From Catellatospora vulcania (GTDB lineage Bacteria > Actinomycetota > Actinomycetes > Mycobacteriales > Micromonosporaceae): DNA of 64,000 nucleotides. Shown piece by piece: positions 45,516-56,400 of this stretch. Position numbers and translations under genes: made by a program. The notes beneath the pieces were generated by a model. That model saw only the letters and a program-made list of their open reading frames with translations, was not told the DNA's origin and searched no databases. The stretch covers positions 1 to 64,000 of the forward strand of contig NZ_ML769306.1 in NCBI RefSeq assembly GCF_009720385.1. Direction: 5' to 3'. Every line of letters begins with the position of its first letter. The first letter of the stretch is position 1.

Positions 45516-47540
45516 ATGCCGAACCAGACCCCCGGGCACAGCCACCCCGCGATGCCGTCACCCGGCATCACGCTGGGCTGCGACTACAACTACGAACAAT
45601 GGCCCGAAGCCGTCTGGCACGAAGACATGGCCCTCATGCGCGCCGCGGGCATCGACCTAGTCGCCGTCAACATCTTCGGCTGGTCCAGCATCGAACCGCA
45701 GCCCGGCCGCTACGACTTCGCCGCCCTCGACCAGATCATGGACCTGCTGCACGCCAACGGCATCCGCGTCAACCTCGGCACCGGCACCGCGTCACCGCCA
45801 CCCTGGCTGACCCACCGCCACCCCGAGGTCCTGCCCGTCACCGCAGACGGCACCACCCGCTTCCCCGGCGGACGCCAGGCCTGGTGCCCCAGCTCGCCGA
45901 TCTTCCGCGAGCACGCCCTCGCCCTGGTCGAGCAGGTCGCCCACCGCTACGGCGACCACCCGGCGCTGGCCATGTGGCACGTGTCCAACGAACTCGGCTG
46001 CCACAACGCCCTGTGCTACGACGACGCCAGCGCCCAGGCCTTCCGCGAATGGCTCACCCGCCGCTACGGCGACCTCGACACCCTCAACCGGGCCTGGGGC
46101 ACCGCCTTCTGGAGCCAGCGCTACGCCGACTGGGCCGAGATCGCCCCGCCCCGGCTCGCGCTGTCCGTGCGCAACCCCGCCCAGCTCGTCGACTTCCACC
46201 GGTTCAGCTCGGAGGCGCTGCTGGAGCACTACCTGTGCGAGGCCGACATCCTGCGCGGCCACTCCAGCGCGCCGGTCACCACGAACTTCATGGTCACCGC
46301 CCACATCCGCAACCTCGACTACTGGAAGTGGGCCCCGGCGATGGACGTCATCGCCAACGACCACTACCTCGACCACCGGCTGCAAGACCCGGTCGCGGAA
46401 CTGTCCTTCGCCGCCGACCTCACCCGCGGCCTGGCCGGCGGCCGTCCCTGGATGCTCATGGAACAGGCCACCGGGGCGGTCAACTGGCAGCCCTACAACC
46501 TGACCAAGGCACCCGGCCAGCTGCAGCGCAACTCCCTGACCCACGTCGCGCGCGGCGCCGACGCCCTGTGCTTCTTCCAGTGGCGCGCCTCGGCACAGGG
46601 CGCCGAGAAGTTCCACTCGGCCATCGTCCCGCACGCCGGCACCCAGACTGCCGTATGGCGCGAGGTCCTGGAACTGTCGGCGACCCTCGACCGGCTCGCC
46701 GAAGTCGGCGGCAGCACCGTCGAGGCCGACACCGCGATCCTGTTCGACTGGGAATCCTGGTGGGCCACCGACACCGAGGCCCGACCCTCGCAGGGCGTGC
46801 GCTACCTCGACCAGGTCCACGCCGCCTACCGCGCGCTACGGGAACTGGGCGTCACCACCGACCTCGTCTCACCCGCGGCCGACCTGAGCCGGTACCGCGC
46901 CGTGGTCGTGCCCTGCCTGCACATGGTCCGCGACCGCGACGCCACGGCACTGTCGGACTTCGTGCACGCCGGCGGCCACGCCCTGGTCACCTTCTACAGC
47001 GGCATCGTCGACGAGCACGACCGCATCCGGCTCGGCGGCTACCCCGGCGCGTTCCGCGACCTGCTCGGCGTGACCGTCGAGGAGTTCGTGCCGCTGCCAC
47101 CCGGCGCCGAGACCACCCTGGACAGCGGCGCACGCGCCACCGCCTGGACCGAACTGCTGCACACCACCACCGCCGAAACCGTCGACCGGTACACCGACGG
47201 CCCCCTGCCCGGCGTGGCGGCCGTGACCCGCAACCGCCACGGAGCAGGCCAGGCCTGGTACGTCGCGACCGCGCTGGACCCCGCGGACCTGCGCGACGTG
47301 CTGCGCCGAGCCATCCGCGACGCGGGCGTCACCGCCTGCGGGCCAGAAAGCGACGGCACCGTCGAGGTCGTGCGTAGGCGCGGCCACGACCACCGCTACA
47401 CCTTCGTGATCAACCACGGTGACAAGGACATCGAACACCACATCAGCGGCCACGAACTGGTTGCCGACGAACCCGCCGGGCCCGTGCTGCGGGTACCCGC
47501 GGGCACGGTGCGCGTGGTCAGACAGGAGCAGCCCCGATGA
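45516..47540 (+). CDS. GH42 beta-galactosidase
   Basis: 674 aa from ATG 45516 with GAGGAAAGG upstream. The catalytic TIM barrel begins GCDYNYEQWPEAVWHEDMALMRAAG. The acid/base Glu lies in HVSNELGCHN (about residue 159) and the nucleophile Glu in WMLMEQATG (about 316). The A/T-like trimerisation domain and the C-terminal beta domain follow, so length and layout are complete. There is no signal peptide. It would act in the cytoplasm on beta-galactosides imported by the adjacent transporter. Its stop overlaps the next start (ATGA). Confidence 0.93.
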   Translation: MPNQTPGHSHPAMPSPGITLGCDYNYEQWPEAVWHEDMALMRAAGIDLVAVNIFGWSSIEPQPGRYDFAALDQIMDLLHANGIRVNLGTGTASPPPWLTHRHPEVLPVTADGTTRFPGGRQAWCPSSPIFREHALALVEQVAHRYGDHPALAMWHVSNELGCHNALCYDDASAQAFREWLTRRYGDLDTLNRAWGTAFWSQRYADWAEIAPPRLALSVRNPAQLVDFHRFSSEALLEHYLCEADILRGHSSAPVTTNFMVTAHIRNLDYWKWAPAMDVIANDHYLDHRLQDPVAELSFAADLTRGLAGGRPWMLMEQATGAVNWQPYNLTKAPGQLQRNSLTHVARGADALCFFQWRASAQGAEKFHSAIVPHAGTQTAVWREVLELSATLDRLAEVGGSTVEADTAILFDWESWWATDTEARPSQGVRYLDQVHAAYRALRELGVTTDLVSPAADLSRYRAVVVPCLHMVRDRDATALSDFVHAGGHALVTFYSGIVDEHDRIRLGGYPGAFRDLLGVTVEEFVPLPPGAETTLDSGARATAWTELLHTTTAETVDRYTDGPLPGVAAVTRNRHGAGQAWYVATALDPADLRDVLRRAIRDAGVTACGPESDGTVEVVRRRGHDHRYTFVINHGDKDIEHHISGHELVADEPAGPVLRVPAGTVRVVRQEQPR

Positions 47541-48478
47541 CGCAGCTCGCCACCACCGACCCCACCCGGACCGAACAGCCGCCCCCGACCGGACCTGCGA
47601 TCCGCCGACCCGGCAGGCACCGCTATGCCCGAGCCGTCGCCGTGTTCGTGGCGCCCTTCGGCATTCTGTTCGCGCTGTTCTACCTCGCCCCGATCGGCTA
47701 CTCGATCGTGCAGTCGCTGTACGTCGTCAAACGCACCGGAACATACGGCCCCGCCCAGGAAGTCTTCGGCGGACTGGCCCAGTACCGGCTCGTCTTCAGC
47801 GACGGACCGTTCTGGACGTCAGTGGCCCGCATGGTGGCCTTCGGCGCCGTCCAAGTCCCGATCATGCTCGGCCTCGCCCTGGCCCTCGCGCTGCTGCTCG
47901 ACTCGGGCCTGATCACCGGCCGGCGGTTCTTCCGCCTGGCGTTCTTCGTCCCCTACGCCGTGCCCGGCGTCGTCGCCGCGATCATGTGGGGCTTCCTCTA
48001 CTCGCCCCAGCTGTCGCCGCTCAAACCGATCACCAGCACCGTCGACCTGCTGTCCGCCGACACCGTGCTGTGGTCCATCGCCAACGTCGTCACCTGGGTC
48101 TACGTCGGCTACAACATGCTGATCATCTACTCGGCGCTGATGTCGATCCCCACCGAGATGTACGAAGCCGCCCGCCTCGACGGCGCCGGCCGCATGCGCA
48201 TCGCCTGGTCCATCAAGATCCCCCTGGTGATGCCCGCAATCGTGCTCACCACCGTCTTCTCGATCATCGGCACGCTGCAGCTGCTGTCCGAACCACAGGT
48301 CTTCCGCAGCTTCAGCTCCGCCGTGTCGAGCACCTACACCCCGAACATGACCGTGTTCTCCCTGTCCGCCATCCCCAACTTCAACCTGGCAGCGGCCTTC
48401 TCCGTGGTGCTGGCCCTGACCACTTTCGTCCTCTCCTTCGCCTTCCTCAAGGCCACCCAGCGCAGGGGCATGCCGTGA
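47537..48478 (+). CDS. Sugar ABC transporter permease (MalF-type)
   Basis: 313 aa with six membrane helices. The EAA loop reads YEAARLDGAGRMRIAWSIKIPLVMPA. An N-terminal Pro-rich cytoplasmic tail precedes AVFVAPFGILFALFYLAPIGYSIVQSL. It overlaps the beta-galactosidase gene by four bases and the next permease by four bases. It is a CUT1 family transporter subunit for an oligosaccharide. Confidence 0.92.
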   Translation: MTQLATTDPTRTEQPPPTGPAIRRPGRHRYARAVAVFVAPFGILFALFYLAPIGYSIVQSLYVVKRTGTYGPAQEVFGGLAQYRLVFSDGPFWTSVARMVAFGAVQVPIMLGLALALALLLDSGLITGRRFFRLAFFVPYAVPGVVAAIMWGFLYSPQLSPLKPITSTVDLLSADTVLWSIANVVTWVYVGYNMLIIYSALMSIPTEMYEAARLDGAGRMRIAWSIKIPLVMPAIVLTTVFSIIGTLQLLSEPQVFRSFSSAVSSTYTPNMTVFSLSAIPNFNLAAAFSVVLALTTFVLSFAFLKATQRRGMP

Positions 48479-49356
48479 CGACCCACCCGACCACACCCGC
48501 CGAAACCGTCCGCCGCCGCGACCACAGCATCCTGCCCCGCTCCGCGGCCATGCTCATCATGGGCGTCTGCACCGTCTACTTCCTGCTGCCGCTGTGGTGG
48601 CTGTTCGTCGGCTCCACCAAGAACCGCGAGCAGTTCACCGGCACCGACCCGCTGTGGTTCGCCGACTTCCACCTGCTCGACAACATCGGCGACCTGCTCG
48701 CCTACCGCGACGGGATCTTCCTGCGGTGGACGCTCAACAGCGTCGCCTACACCGGCGGCGCCGCGCTGCTGGGCACCCTGCTCGCCGCCATGTGCGGCTA
48801 CGCGCTGGCCAAGTACCGCTTCCCCGGCCGCGAACTGATCTTCAACGTGGTGCTCAGCGGCGTGCTCGTGCCCGCCACCGCGCTGGCCCTGCCGCTGTTT
48901 CTCATCTTCGGTCAGTTCCAGGCCACCAACACGTTCTGGGCGGTGTTCCTGCCCAGCCTCGTCAACCCGTTCGGGGTCTACCTGGCCCGGGTCTACGCCA
49001 CCGCGGGCGTGCCCGACGGGCTGCTGGAGGCCGCCCGCATCGACGGGGCCGGCGAGCTGCGCACGTTCTTCACCATCTCCGCCCGGCTCATGTCCCCGGC
49101 CCTGGTGACGATCTTCCTGTTCCACTTCGTCGCCGTCTGGAACAACTTCCTGCTGCCGCTGGTCATGCTCAGCGACGAGCGGCTGTTCCCGGTCACCCTC
49201 GGCCTCTACTCCTGGAACACGCAGATCACCCAGGTCCCCGAGCTGCGCGGCCTGGTCATCGTCGGCTCCCTGATCTCCATCGCACCGCTCGCTGTCGCGT
49301 TCCTGCTGCTCCAGCGGTTCTGGCGCACCGGGATCAGCACCGGAGCGGTCAAGTAA
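48475..49356 (+). CDS. Sugar ABC transporter permease (MalG-type)
   Basis: 293 aa from GTG 48475, overlapping the first permease stop. The EAA loop is LEAARIDGAGELRTFFTISARLMSPA and there are six helices starting near VYFLLPLWWLFVGSTK. It completes the CUT1 channel. No ATPase gene is present in the operon; such actinobacterial transporters commonly borrow a shared MsiK-type ATPase encoded elsewhere (family knowledge). Confidence 0.92.
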   Translation: MTTHPTTPAETVRRRDHSILPRSAAMLIMGVCTVYFLLPLWWLFVGSTKNREQFTGTDPLWFADFHLLDNIGDLLAYRDGIFLRWTLNSVAYTGGAALLGTLLAAMCGYALAKYRFPGRELIFNVVLSGVLVPATALALPLFLIFGQFQATNTFWAVFLPSLVNPFGVYLARVYATAGVPDGLLEAARIDGAGELRTFFTISARLMSPALVTIFLFHFVAVWNNFLLPLVMLSDERLFPVTLGLYSWNTQITQVPELRGLVIVGSLISIAPLAVAFLLLQRFWRTGISTGAVK

Positions 49357-49399
49357 CACCCTTCCCCCGCAACACCTCCCTCACCGAAAGGCAACCCTG

Positions 49400-50725
49400 A
49401 TGAGCGCGCTCCTGCGCACCATAAGCGTCCTGCTGACCTCAGCAGTCGCCGTCACCGCCTGCTCGTCGCCCGACGCGTCCCCGGGCGGCAGCACCGCCTC
49501 GGCGTGCGCCCCGTCGGGCGGCGGGCCGGTCACGCTGACGTTCACGTCCTGGATCCCCAACATCGAGCAGGTCGTGCAGGCCTGGAACGCCAAGAACCCC
49601 GACATCCAGGTCAAGGTCCAGACCGGTCCGAACGGCAACGGCGGCACGTACCAGAACTTCTTCAACCAGCTGAAGGCGGGCAACGCTCCCGACCTCGGCC
49701 AGATCGAGTACGACGCCCTGCCCGGGTTCCGGGTCCAGGACGGCCTGTTCGACCTGGGCGCCTGCGACATCGTCGCCAAGGCCAAGGACCAGTTCGTGCC
49801 GTGGACCTGGAACCAGGTCAGCCTCGGCGACCCGGCCGCCGCCTTCGGGGTCCCCCAGGACACCGGCCCGATGGCGCTGTTCTACCGCGCCGACCTGTTC
49901 GACAAGGCCGGTATCGCCGTGCCGGCCACCTGGCAGGAGTACGCGGCGGCAGCGGAGAAGGTCAAGGCTGCGGGCGGCTACATCACCAACTTCTCCCAGA
50001 GCGACATCAACCAGTTCGCAGGGCTGGCCTGGCAGGCCGGAGGCAACTGGTTCGGCAACGACGGGCAGAAGTGGACCGTCAACCTGACCGATGACAAGAC
50101 CACGAAGGTCGCGAAGTACTGGCAGGACCTGATCGACCGCAAGCTCGTGTCCTCGGTGCCGCCGTGGACCACCGAGTGGGACAACGCCTACAACACCGAC
50201 CAGGCATGGACCTGGGTCTCGGCGGTGTGGGGCGCCAACTCGATCGCGACCGGGGCGCCCAAGACCGCGGGCAAGTGGCGGGTAGCGCCGATGCCGCAGT
50301 GGAGCAGCGGCGAGGCCAGCGCGGGCAACTGGGGCGGATCGTCCACGGCCGTGTTCAAGTCTTCCAAGCACCCGTACGAGGCCGCCAAGTTCGCCCTGTG
50401 GCTGAACACCAGCGATGAGGCGCTGACCCTGCTCAACCAGAAGGCCAACCTGTACCCGGCGACCAAGGCCGGGGCGAACCTGCCCGCCCTGACCGGCGGC
50501 GTGGCGTTCTACGGCGACCAGAAGATCTACGAGGTGTTCGCCGCCGCGTCGGCGCAGGTCCCGGCCGGGTTCACGTGGGGGCCCAGCATGACGGCTACCT
50601 ACGCCAACGCCTCCGACGGGTTCAAGGCGGCGGTCTCGGGCAAGGGCACCCTCGTCGACGCCCTCACCGGAGCTCAGGCCTACACCGTGCAGACCCTCAA
50701 GAACCAGGCGATCCCGGTCGCCTGA
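49400..50725 (+). CDS. Sugar ABC transporter substrate-binding lipoprotein
   Basis: 441 aa with a lipoprotein signal ending AVAVTAC (Cys at about 21). The extracellular-binding-protein family 1 fold shows as LTFTSWIPNIEQVVQAWNAKNPDIQVKV, GQIEYDALPGF, GPMALFYRADLFDKAGI and W-lined later segments (GNWGGSSTAVFKSSKHPYEAAKF). It is the last gene of the GH42 operon. The ligand is probably a beta-galactoside or galacto-oligosaccharide. A hairpin follows the stop. Confidence 0.92.
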   Translation: MSALLRTISVLLTSAVAVTACSSPDASPGGSTASACAPSGGGPVTLTFTSWIPNIEQVVQAWNAKNPDIQVKVQTGPNGNGGTYQNFFNQLKAGNAPDLGQIEYDALPGFRVQDGLFDLGACDIVAKAKDQFVPWTWNQVSLGDPAAAFGVPQDTGPMALFYRADLFDKAGIAVPATWQEYAAAAEKVKAAGGYITNFSQSDINQFAGLAWQAGGNWFGNDGQKWTVNLTDDKTTKVAKYWQDLIDRKLVSSVPPWTTEWDNAYNTDQAWTWVSAVWGANSIATGAPKTAGKWRVAPMPQWSSGEASAGNWGGSSTAVFKSSKHPYEAAKFALWLNTSDEALTLLNQKANLYPATKAGANLPALTGGVAFYGDQKIYEVFAAASAQVPAGFTWGPSMTATYANASDGFKAAVSGKGTLVDALTGAQAYTVQTLKNQAIPVA

Positions 50726-50744
50726 GCACGTCGTACGTCATGCT

Positions 50745-50776
50745 GCGGGCCGGGCTCCGGAAGGAGTCCGGCCCGC
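50745..50776 (+). terminator. Terminator of GH42-ABC operon
   Basis: A 14-bp stem (50745-50758 with 50763-50776, one G-U pair) and 4-base loop lie 19 bases after the binding-protein stop. Confidence 0.72.
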
Positions 50777-50949
50777 GAGCACATGACTGCCGATGCCTGG
50801 TGTCCCGCCGCCATGGCCGAGCCGCCGGCCCAGTGGATCCTGCACCACCCGGCCCACCGTGATCGAGCTCGTGCACACCACGACGTCAGGGTCCTCGATC
50901 GTCACGTCGAGCTCGTTGCCCTCACCTTGCAGCTTCAGGAGGTGGGCCG

Positions 50950-51627
50950 TTACAGGCGGCCCTTCAGAACCGTGAAAGGCCCGTTGTCAAGGATGGGGTA
51001 CTCGGATTCGCCTGCTTCCAGACAGGCCGCGGCCAGACCCGGGGAGGGCGCGCGGCCGGTGCAGACCCTTTCCTTCATGGTCACGAACAGGGTGCTGGTG
51101 TGCGTGCCCGGGCGAAGCGGATGAAAGACGGGAGACACGGGTGCGACATAGGGCAGCCCTCGGGTTTCCGGCGGCTGCACGTCGCCGGGCACCGTCCCGG
51201 ACCGCAGGATTTCGGGACCCACCGTGACGGACCACTCCCGGGTGGTCCCGGCGTCGATCACATAACGGGCGCTCTCGAAGTTGTCGATGAAGGCCGCCTG
51301 TTCAGTCGCGGTCGCCGTGAGCCAGGGAGGGACGGCGCGGACCCAGCGCTCCCCGGTCAGCGCCGTGCGGCAGCCGGGGTTGGGCACGTCCGGGGGCTCG
51401 GGAATGTCGTCGGTCGCCGGCGCCGGCGGGCCGATGATCCGTTCGCGGACGTCGTAGCGCTGGTTGAGATCCCTCCACTGCTCGCTCCCTCCGAAGAAGA
51501 TGGGGCTGATGCATTGGTGGGTGCGCGGCGGCCGTGCCTCCGCGGCGCCGGCCATGAGGCCCACGCCTATCCCCAGCGCCGTCAGAATTGCCCCCGCTTT
51601 CGCGGCTCGCAAGACAGCAGTCGTCAT
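50950..51627 (-). CDS. Secreted protein of unknown function
   Basis: 225 aa from ATG 51627. The signal peptide ALGIGVGLMAGAAEARP is cleaved near residue 28. The mature part is Pro-rich with four cysteines (HQCISPIFFGG, PGCRTAL, RVCTGRAP, AACLEAG), which may form two disulfides. It also has Trp-rich strands (ERWVRAVPPWLTATATEQAAFIDNFESARYVIDAG). I do not recognise the family. It reads toward the GH42 operon end and is likely monocistronic. Confidence 0.6.
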   Translation of the reverse strand: MTTAVLRAAKAGAILTALGIGVGLMAGAAEARPPRTHQCISPIFFGGSEQWRDLNQRYDVRERIIGPPAPATDDIPEPPDVPNPGCRTALTGERWVRAVPPWLTATATEQAAFIDNFESARYVIDAGTTREWSVTVGPEILRSGTVPGDVQPPETRGLPYVAPVSPVFHPLRPGTHTSTLFVTMKERVCTGRAPSPGLAAACLEAGESEYPILDNGPFTVLKGRL

Positions 51628-51965
51628 AGTTAGACCCCCGTAGCTCGTACGTCTGTCCTCGCACGTTGTAGCGCCAGTCGCCTGGCCCAGTGCGAATCGT
51701 AGGCGGGGTGGTAGCGATGTCGGTCGTCTGACACGCCGCATTTGTGCTGGTCAGAGCCCTGTGAGCCGATCCGGCCACCTCGGCGCCGACGTGGCCGAGA
51801 TGCTTCGTCAATCGTGGGGCGCCGATCCGCCCCGGGCAGATGCCGCCAAGATCGCCCTGTCGCACCGGCGCCGTCCGCAGCTGTAGCCGGAATGTACACG
51901 GCCTGTAAGTCGTCTTCGTAGATTCGCCTCACCGTGCACAACAGCTCCACCCCGGGAGGCAAACC

Positions 51966-52808
51966 ATGTCAGGGAGAGTCGGACGCGCGCTACGCGCCTT
52001 TGGCGTGTCCATCGCCATCGTGGTGTCCGGAGTCGGCATCGCCGCGACACCGGCCCAGGCGGCGTCACGCGACGGCGTCTGCGACAGCGGCGAGTTCTGC
52101 TACTACTACAACAGCGACTTCGCCGGGTCGATCTCCGACCACGTCTCGTCGCAGGCCGACTACGGGGCCACCCAGCCGACGTGCTACGAGTTCAAGAGTG
52201 CCGGCAGCGGCCAGGGACAGTGCGTCAAGAACAACGCGGCGTCGGTATGGAACCGCACCGGCAGCACGATCCGCGTCTACTACAACAGCGACTTCGGTGG
52301 CACGTCACAGGACGTCGCGTCCGGCGCGAAGGTCAACCTGAACGCCTCGCTGAAGAACAACAACGCCTCGCACCAGCCGGTCTCCGCAGGTGGCGGCGGC
52401 AGCTACCCCGCCAAGGACGACTATCCCTACCGTGGGCAGACGACCGGGGTCGACCCGTGGAACTTCTACAAGGGCCAGTGCACGAGCTTCGCGGCATGGG
52501 CGGTGCGAAGCCGCCTGGGCGTCGACTTCCACAACTACTACGACGGCGTCCACTGGGGCAATGCCAACAACTGGGCCAACGCCGCCCGCAGCGCCGGCAT
52601 CCCGGTGTACGGCAGCCCGAAGGCCGGTGACGTGGCCGTCCGCCTCGGCGGCACCTGGGGCCACGTCGCATTCGTGACCAGGGTGAACTCCAACGGCACG
52701 TTCGAGGTCGACGAGTACAACTACAACGGCGGATCGGCCTACAGTCACCGCACCGTGTCCGTGGGCACCGCCAACAGCCAGTTCTCCCAGTTCGTACGCT
52801 TCAAGTGA
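51966..52808 (+). CDS. Secreted I36-inhibitor-like and CHAP domain protein
   Basis: 280 aa from ATG 51966 with GGGAGG eight bases upstream. The signal peptide ends TPAQAAS. Residues about 38-125 are a peptidase-inhibitor I36-like beta-gamma-crystallin region (CDSGEFCYYYNSDFAGS... and the repeat YYNSDFGGTSQDV). Residues about 150-280 are a CHAP amidase domain: GQCTSFAAWAV (catalytic Cys) and WGHVAFV (catalytic His). It would act on peptidoglycan outside the cell, with the crystallin part binding or regulating. Confidence 0.85.
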   Translation: MSGRVGRALRAFGVSIAIVVSGVGIAATPAQAASRDGVCDSGEFCYYYNSDFAGSISDHVSSQADYGATQPTCYEFKSAGSGQGQCVKNNAASVWNRTGSTIRVYYNSDFGGTSQDVASGAKVNLNASLKNNNASHQPVSAGGGGSYPAKDDYPYRGQTTGVDPWNFYKGQCTSFAAWAVRSRLGVDFHNYYDGVHWGNANNWANAARSAGIPVYGSPKAGDVAVRLGGTWGHVAFVTRVNSNGTFEVDEYNYNGGSAYSHRTVSVGTANSQFSQFVRFK

Positions 52809-52959
52809 TTCGCGCGGCTCGCCGGTCGCCACTCACCGGCTTCCCGGCACCTGTCACGCACGCTGACCGGCGCGGTCGAATTCGTGCGGCAGCTCGCCAG
52901 CCGGCGACATGTGCCACCGCGACAGCCTGACAAGCCCAGCGCCTCAGGACTGATCTACG

Positions 52960-53003
52960 GGCCGCCAGGATCCGCCGGCGTACACCGGCGGATCCTGGCG
53001 GCC
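52960..53003. terminator. Long hairpin downstream of CHAP gene
   Basis: A perfect 19-bp stem (52960-52978 with 52985-53003) with a 6-base loop lies 152 bases after the CHAP stop. Its length and GC content favour a terminator or RNA-stability element. No T tract follows. Confidence 0.6.
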
Positions 53004-53445
53004 TTGACACTGTGCCATTCCGCTGGCCAACGCTCGGGCGGCCCAGTGAGCATGGCACGCACGTGCCACGGATCGGGGCCGTCCTTGTCGTCAGCGCGGC
53101 TGACAAGACGCGAAGCGGGTCCCCCACCGTTCGCCCCACCGCCGGCGTACGGCTTGTCGGCGCGCTGGCGGGCGCTGCAGGGTTCCGCGGCTGATCGGGT
53201 CGCGTTCGGCCTTGCAAGGTTGGGCCTGACCGAGCACCCCGGCCAGCGACTGTGCCTTGCCGTCCAGCTCGTCCCACCACCGACCGACTGACCACGCCAC
53301 AGCTCAAGGGCACCGAACGCGTCAGGCCGACCACTGTGATGATCTCGGTTACCCCGCTCCGCGAGCGGGTATGTCGCACCGATCCAGCAGACTGGGCGTC
53401 ATCGCTCGGTCGGTTCTTGCTCATGGGAGTGTGGCGGTGCCCGGG
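53004..53445. other. Intergenic region before GTPase operon
   Basis: About 440 bases with no plausible gene. It should carry the promoter of the two-gene GTPase operon; no clear -35/-10 pair stands out. Confidence 0.3.
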
Positions 53446-56400
53446 ATGACCGGACAGGACAGTGGCGCCGAGTTCCAGCGAGCCTGCGCTGCGGCGGTGG
53501 CCCAGAGCCGGCCGGTCGCCGCCGGTCTTCGGGAGATGGTGGAGCGGCTGTGGGTCGCGCTGCACGAGAGCCAGGGCGCCAACGCATCCGGCGAGCCGGT
53601 CACCGACGAAGTCGACCTGCTCACCGGGCGGACCAGCGCGACGCTCCGCAGCATGGTCACCGATCAGCTCGCCGAGATCGACACGTTCAACGTGGTCTTC
53701 TTCGGGCGCACCGGCGCCGGCAAGAGCACTCTCATCACCGCGCTGGGCCGGGGCGACGGGACCCTGATCTCGCCTGGGGACAACGACTTCACCACCGAGG
53801 TGGGCGCGTTGCTCTGGCAGGGCAGCAGGTTGGTGGACACACCGGGCACCGGCGGCTGGGGTCGCACTGTCGACGCCGCACAGCTGCACGAGCGTGCCCG
53901 CGCGGCGGTCCGCACGGCCGATCTCGTGCTGCTGTGCTTCGACGACACGGTCACCCAGATCACCGAGTTCGCGGAGATCTCCCGATGGGTTGCCGAGTAC
54001 GGCAAGCAGGCCATCGCGGTCCTCAACATCAAGAACGCGCTCTGGCGGCAGCCGCCCCGGGTGCCCGATCCGGCGTTTCGCCGCCAGCTGTCCGACGCCG
54101 TGGCGCAGTCGGCACTCTGGTTGCAGGGCCAGCTCAGCGAGATCGGCCTGCCGGAGGTGCCGATCGTCGCGGTCAACAGCAGGCGTGCCGCCTTCGCCCG
54201 GCTGCCGGAGACCTACGACGGCTACGACGCGGCGACGTTCCGCAAACATCGGCGCGACTACGGCGTCGAGAACCTGATGGCCTGGTCGCACGTGTCCACC
54301 CTGGAACGGCTGATGACCCGGGCGATCACGACCGACGCGGTGGGGCTGCGGCTGGGTTCGCTGAGCCGGCAGCTGGTGTCCGAAGCGTCGGCCGGCGCCC
54401 GCACGCTGACCGAGCTGGCCGAAGACCTGAGGTCCCGGGCGGTCGTCGTCGAGCAGGCCGTGGCGGAGGTGCTGTGGCTGTTCGGCGATTCCCGGCAGCT
54501 GTACCGGGCAGCCGGGCCCGAGGCCCTGTCACCGCAGGCCGTGACGGTGCTGAACGAGCTCGATGAGCTCCAGCGGCGCAGTGACCAGACGATCTTCTCC
54601 AGCCGCCCGGGTGTGGTGGTGGAATTCGTGACGAACCTGCAGATCTCCCAGTTCGGCCGGTTGGAACGCGACGCCCTGCGCCGGGCGGAGGTGCTGGTGG
54701 ACGACGCCTACGCGCGCAATCGCATGATCGACGCAGCGGAGTTCGCCGGCACGGTGTTCCGGCAGGCGGAGATGGAGCACGCGGTGGAGGCGGTCGCCGC
54801 GGCCTTCACCGCCCACCTGCGGCACCGCCTGGACGCCGCCGAGGCGAACCTCCAGGTCAACCTGGCGCCCACCGGCGCGTCCTTCGACGGCAGCGCGGGC
54901 AAGGGACTGCGGGTCAGCGGCAACGCCGTCCGGTATGGCTCGGCCATGGCCGCGGCCGGCACCATCGTCTTCCCACCGATGGCTCTGGTCGGCATCGTCG
55001 GAGACATCATCGGCCGCAGGTTCCGCAAGAAGGGACTGATCCGCCAGCGTGAATCGAGGGCGGTCGCGCTGGCCCAGGCAAGGACGACCGTGCACGCGAA
55101 CTTCCAGCAGCTGTCGCAGCAGGTGCGCGGCAGGCTGCTCAGGCTCGCCTTCGACCAGGTCGTGGTCTCGATCAGCGAGCTGGTGAGGGCCGGGCTGGCG
55201 CTGCGCGAGCAGCAGCATCGGGCGGTGTGCCAGGCCAGGCTGCTGACCGACTTCTGCGCCGCGGTCGGCCCGAGCGGCCTCGGTCAGCACGCGGTCGCCA
55301 CCGCGGTCGCCTCGATCGAAGCCGAGTACGCCGCGACCGGGCGTCCCGGGCGGCGGGTCTGGCTCGGCGACGACTGGGTTGACGAGGCCGTGGACGCCCA
55401 GGGCACGCCCACCGGTCACGACGGCGTGCGGCCGTTCCCGGCCGAGCACCGGGTCGTCGCCGCCCGGGTCGCGCAGACCCTTCGACGCTCCCGCCCGCCG
55501 GCTGCGGGGTCCGCCGAGCGGTGGCTTCGCGCGTGGTCGAGCGACCCCGACGACCCGGCCGCGGAGGCGGTGGTCGCGCAGCTTCGGCTGCTCCATGCCG
55601 AACAGGCCCCCCGGGTGGTGGTCATCGGCGATCGCGGCACCGGCAAGACCTCGCTGATCAGGCGGATGACGCAGCTCACCGGGGCCCGGGTGCACATCGA
55701 GCCGGGCCCGACCGGGCAGGTGCACACATACCCGTGGGAGGGCGTGACGCTCGTCGACACACCCCCGCTGGGCGCCGACGGGCAGGCCATGGACGCCACA
55801 CTCGACGCCGCCTTCATCTGGTATGTGCTGAGCCCCAACCTGACCGCCACCCCGTATCTGAGCACCGTCCTGGTCGGCGACCCGCAGCACGGCATCCTCC
55901 CCCTCGCGGACCGGGTGGTGTTCGTGCTCGGACACGCCGACGTCATGGGCGCGGACCCGGTCGACTCACCGGAGGAGTTCGTGCTCCGCTGCCGGCGCAA
56001 GGAGGCCGAACTGCTCGGCGAGCTGCATCGGCTGCAGGGTCGGCAGGACCGTCCGGTCAGCTCCGTTCAGGTGGTGTGCCTGGCGCCGGACCCGGTGACC
56101 GGATCCGGCACCCCGGCCGATTGGGACGGCACCGCCGACTTCGCCGACGGTTGGCGCTCGGCCCGGGCGTGGCTGATCCCCTCCGGTGTCGACGTGGGTG
56201 TGCTGCGAGGCGCCGTCGCACGGATGACCAGGCTCCGCACACAGGCCGCGGCGGCGCAGGCCGGCCTGGAGGAGGAGATGGCGGGCCTGGCGATGCTGCA
56301 GGCCGACCTGAAACTGCGGTTGGAGAATGCCATCGCGCTGCGTGCCGTGGCCGTCGACCGGCTCGACTGGATCATCACCGGGGCGATCCGCGCTCACCTG

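Noticed and set aside
52801-54291. 496-codon minus-strand frame upstream of the GTPase genes
   Set aside because: It covers the 5' part of the first GTPase antisense and an intergenic hairpin. No recognisable domain.
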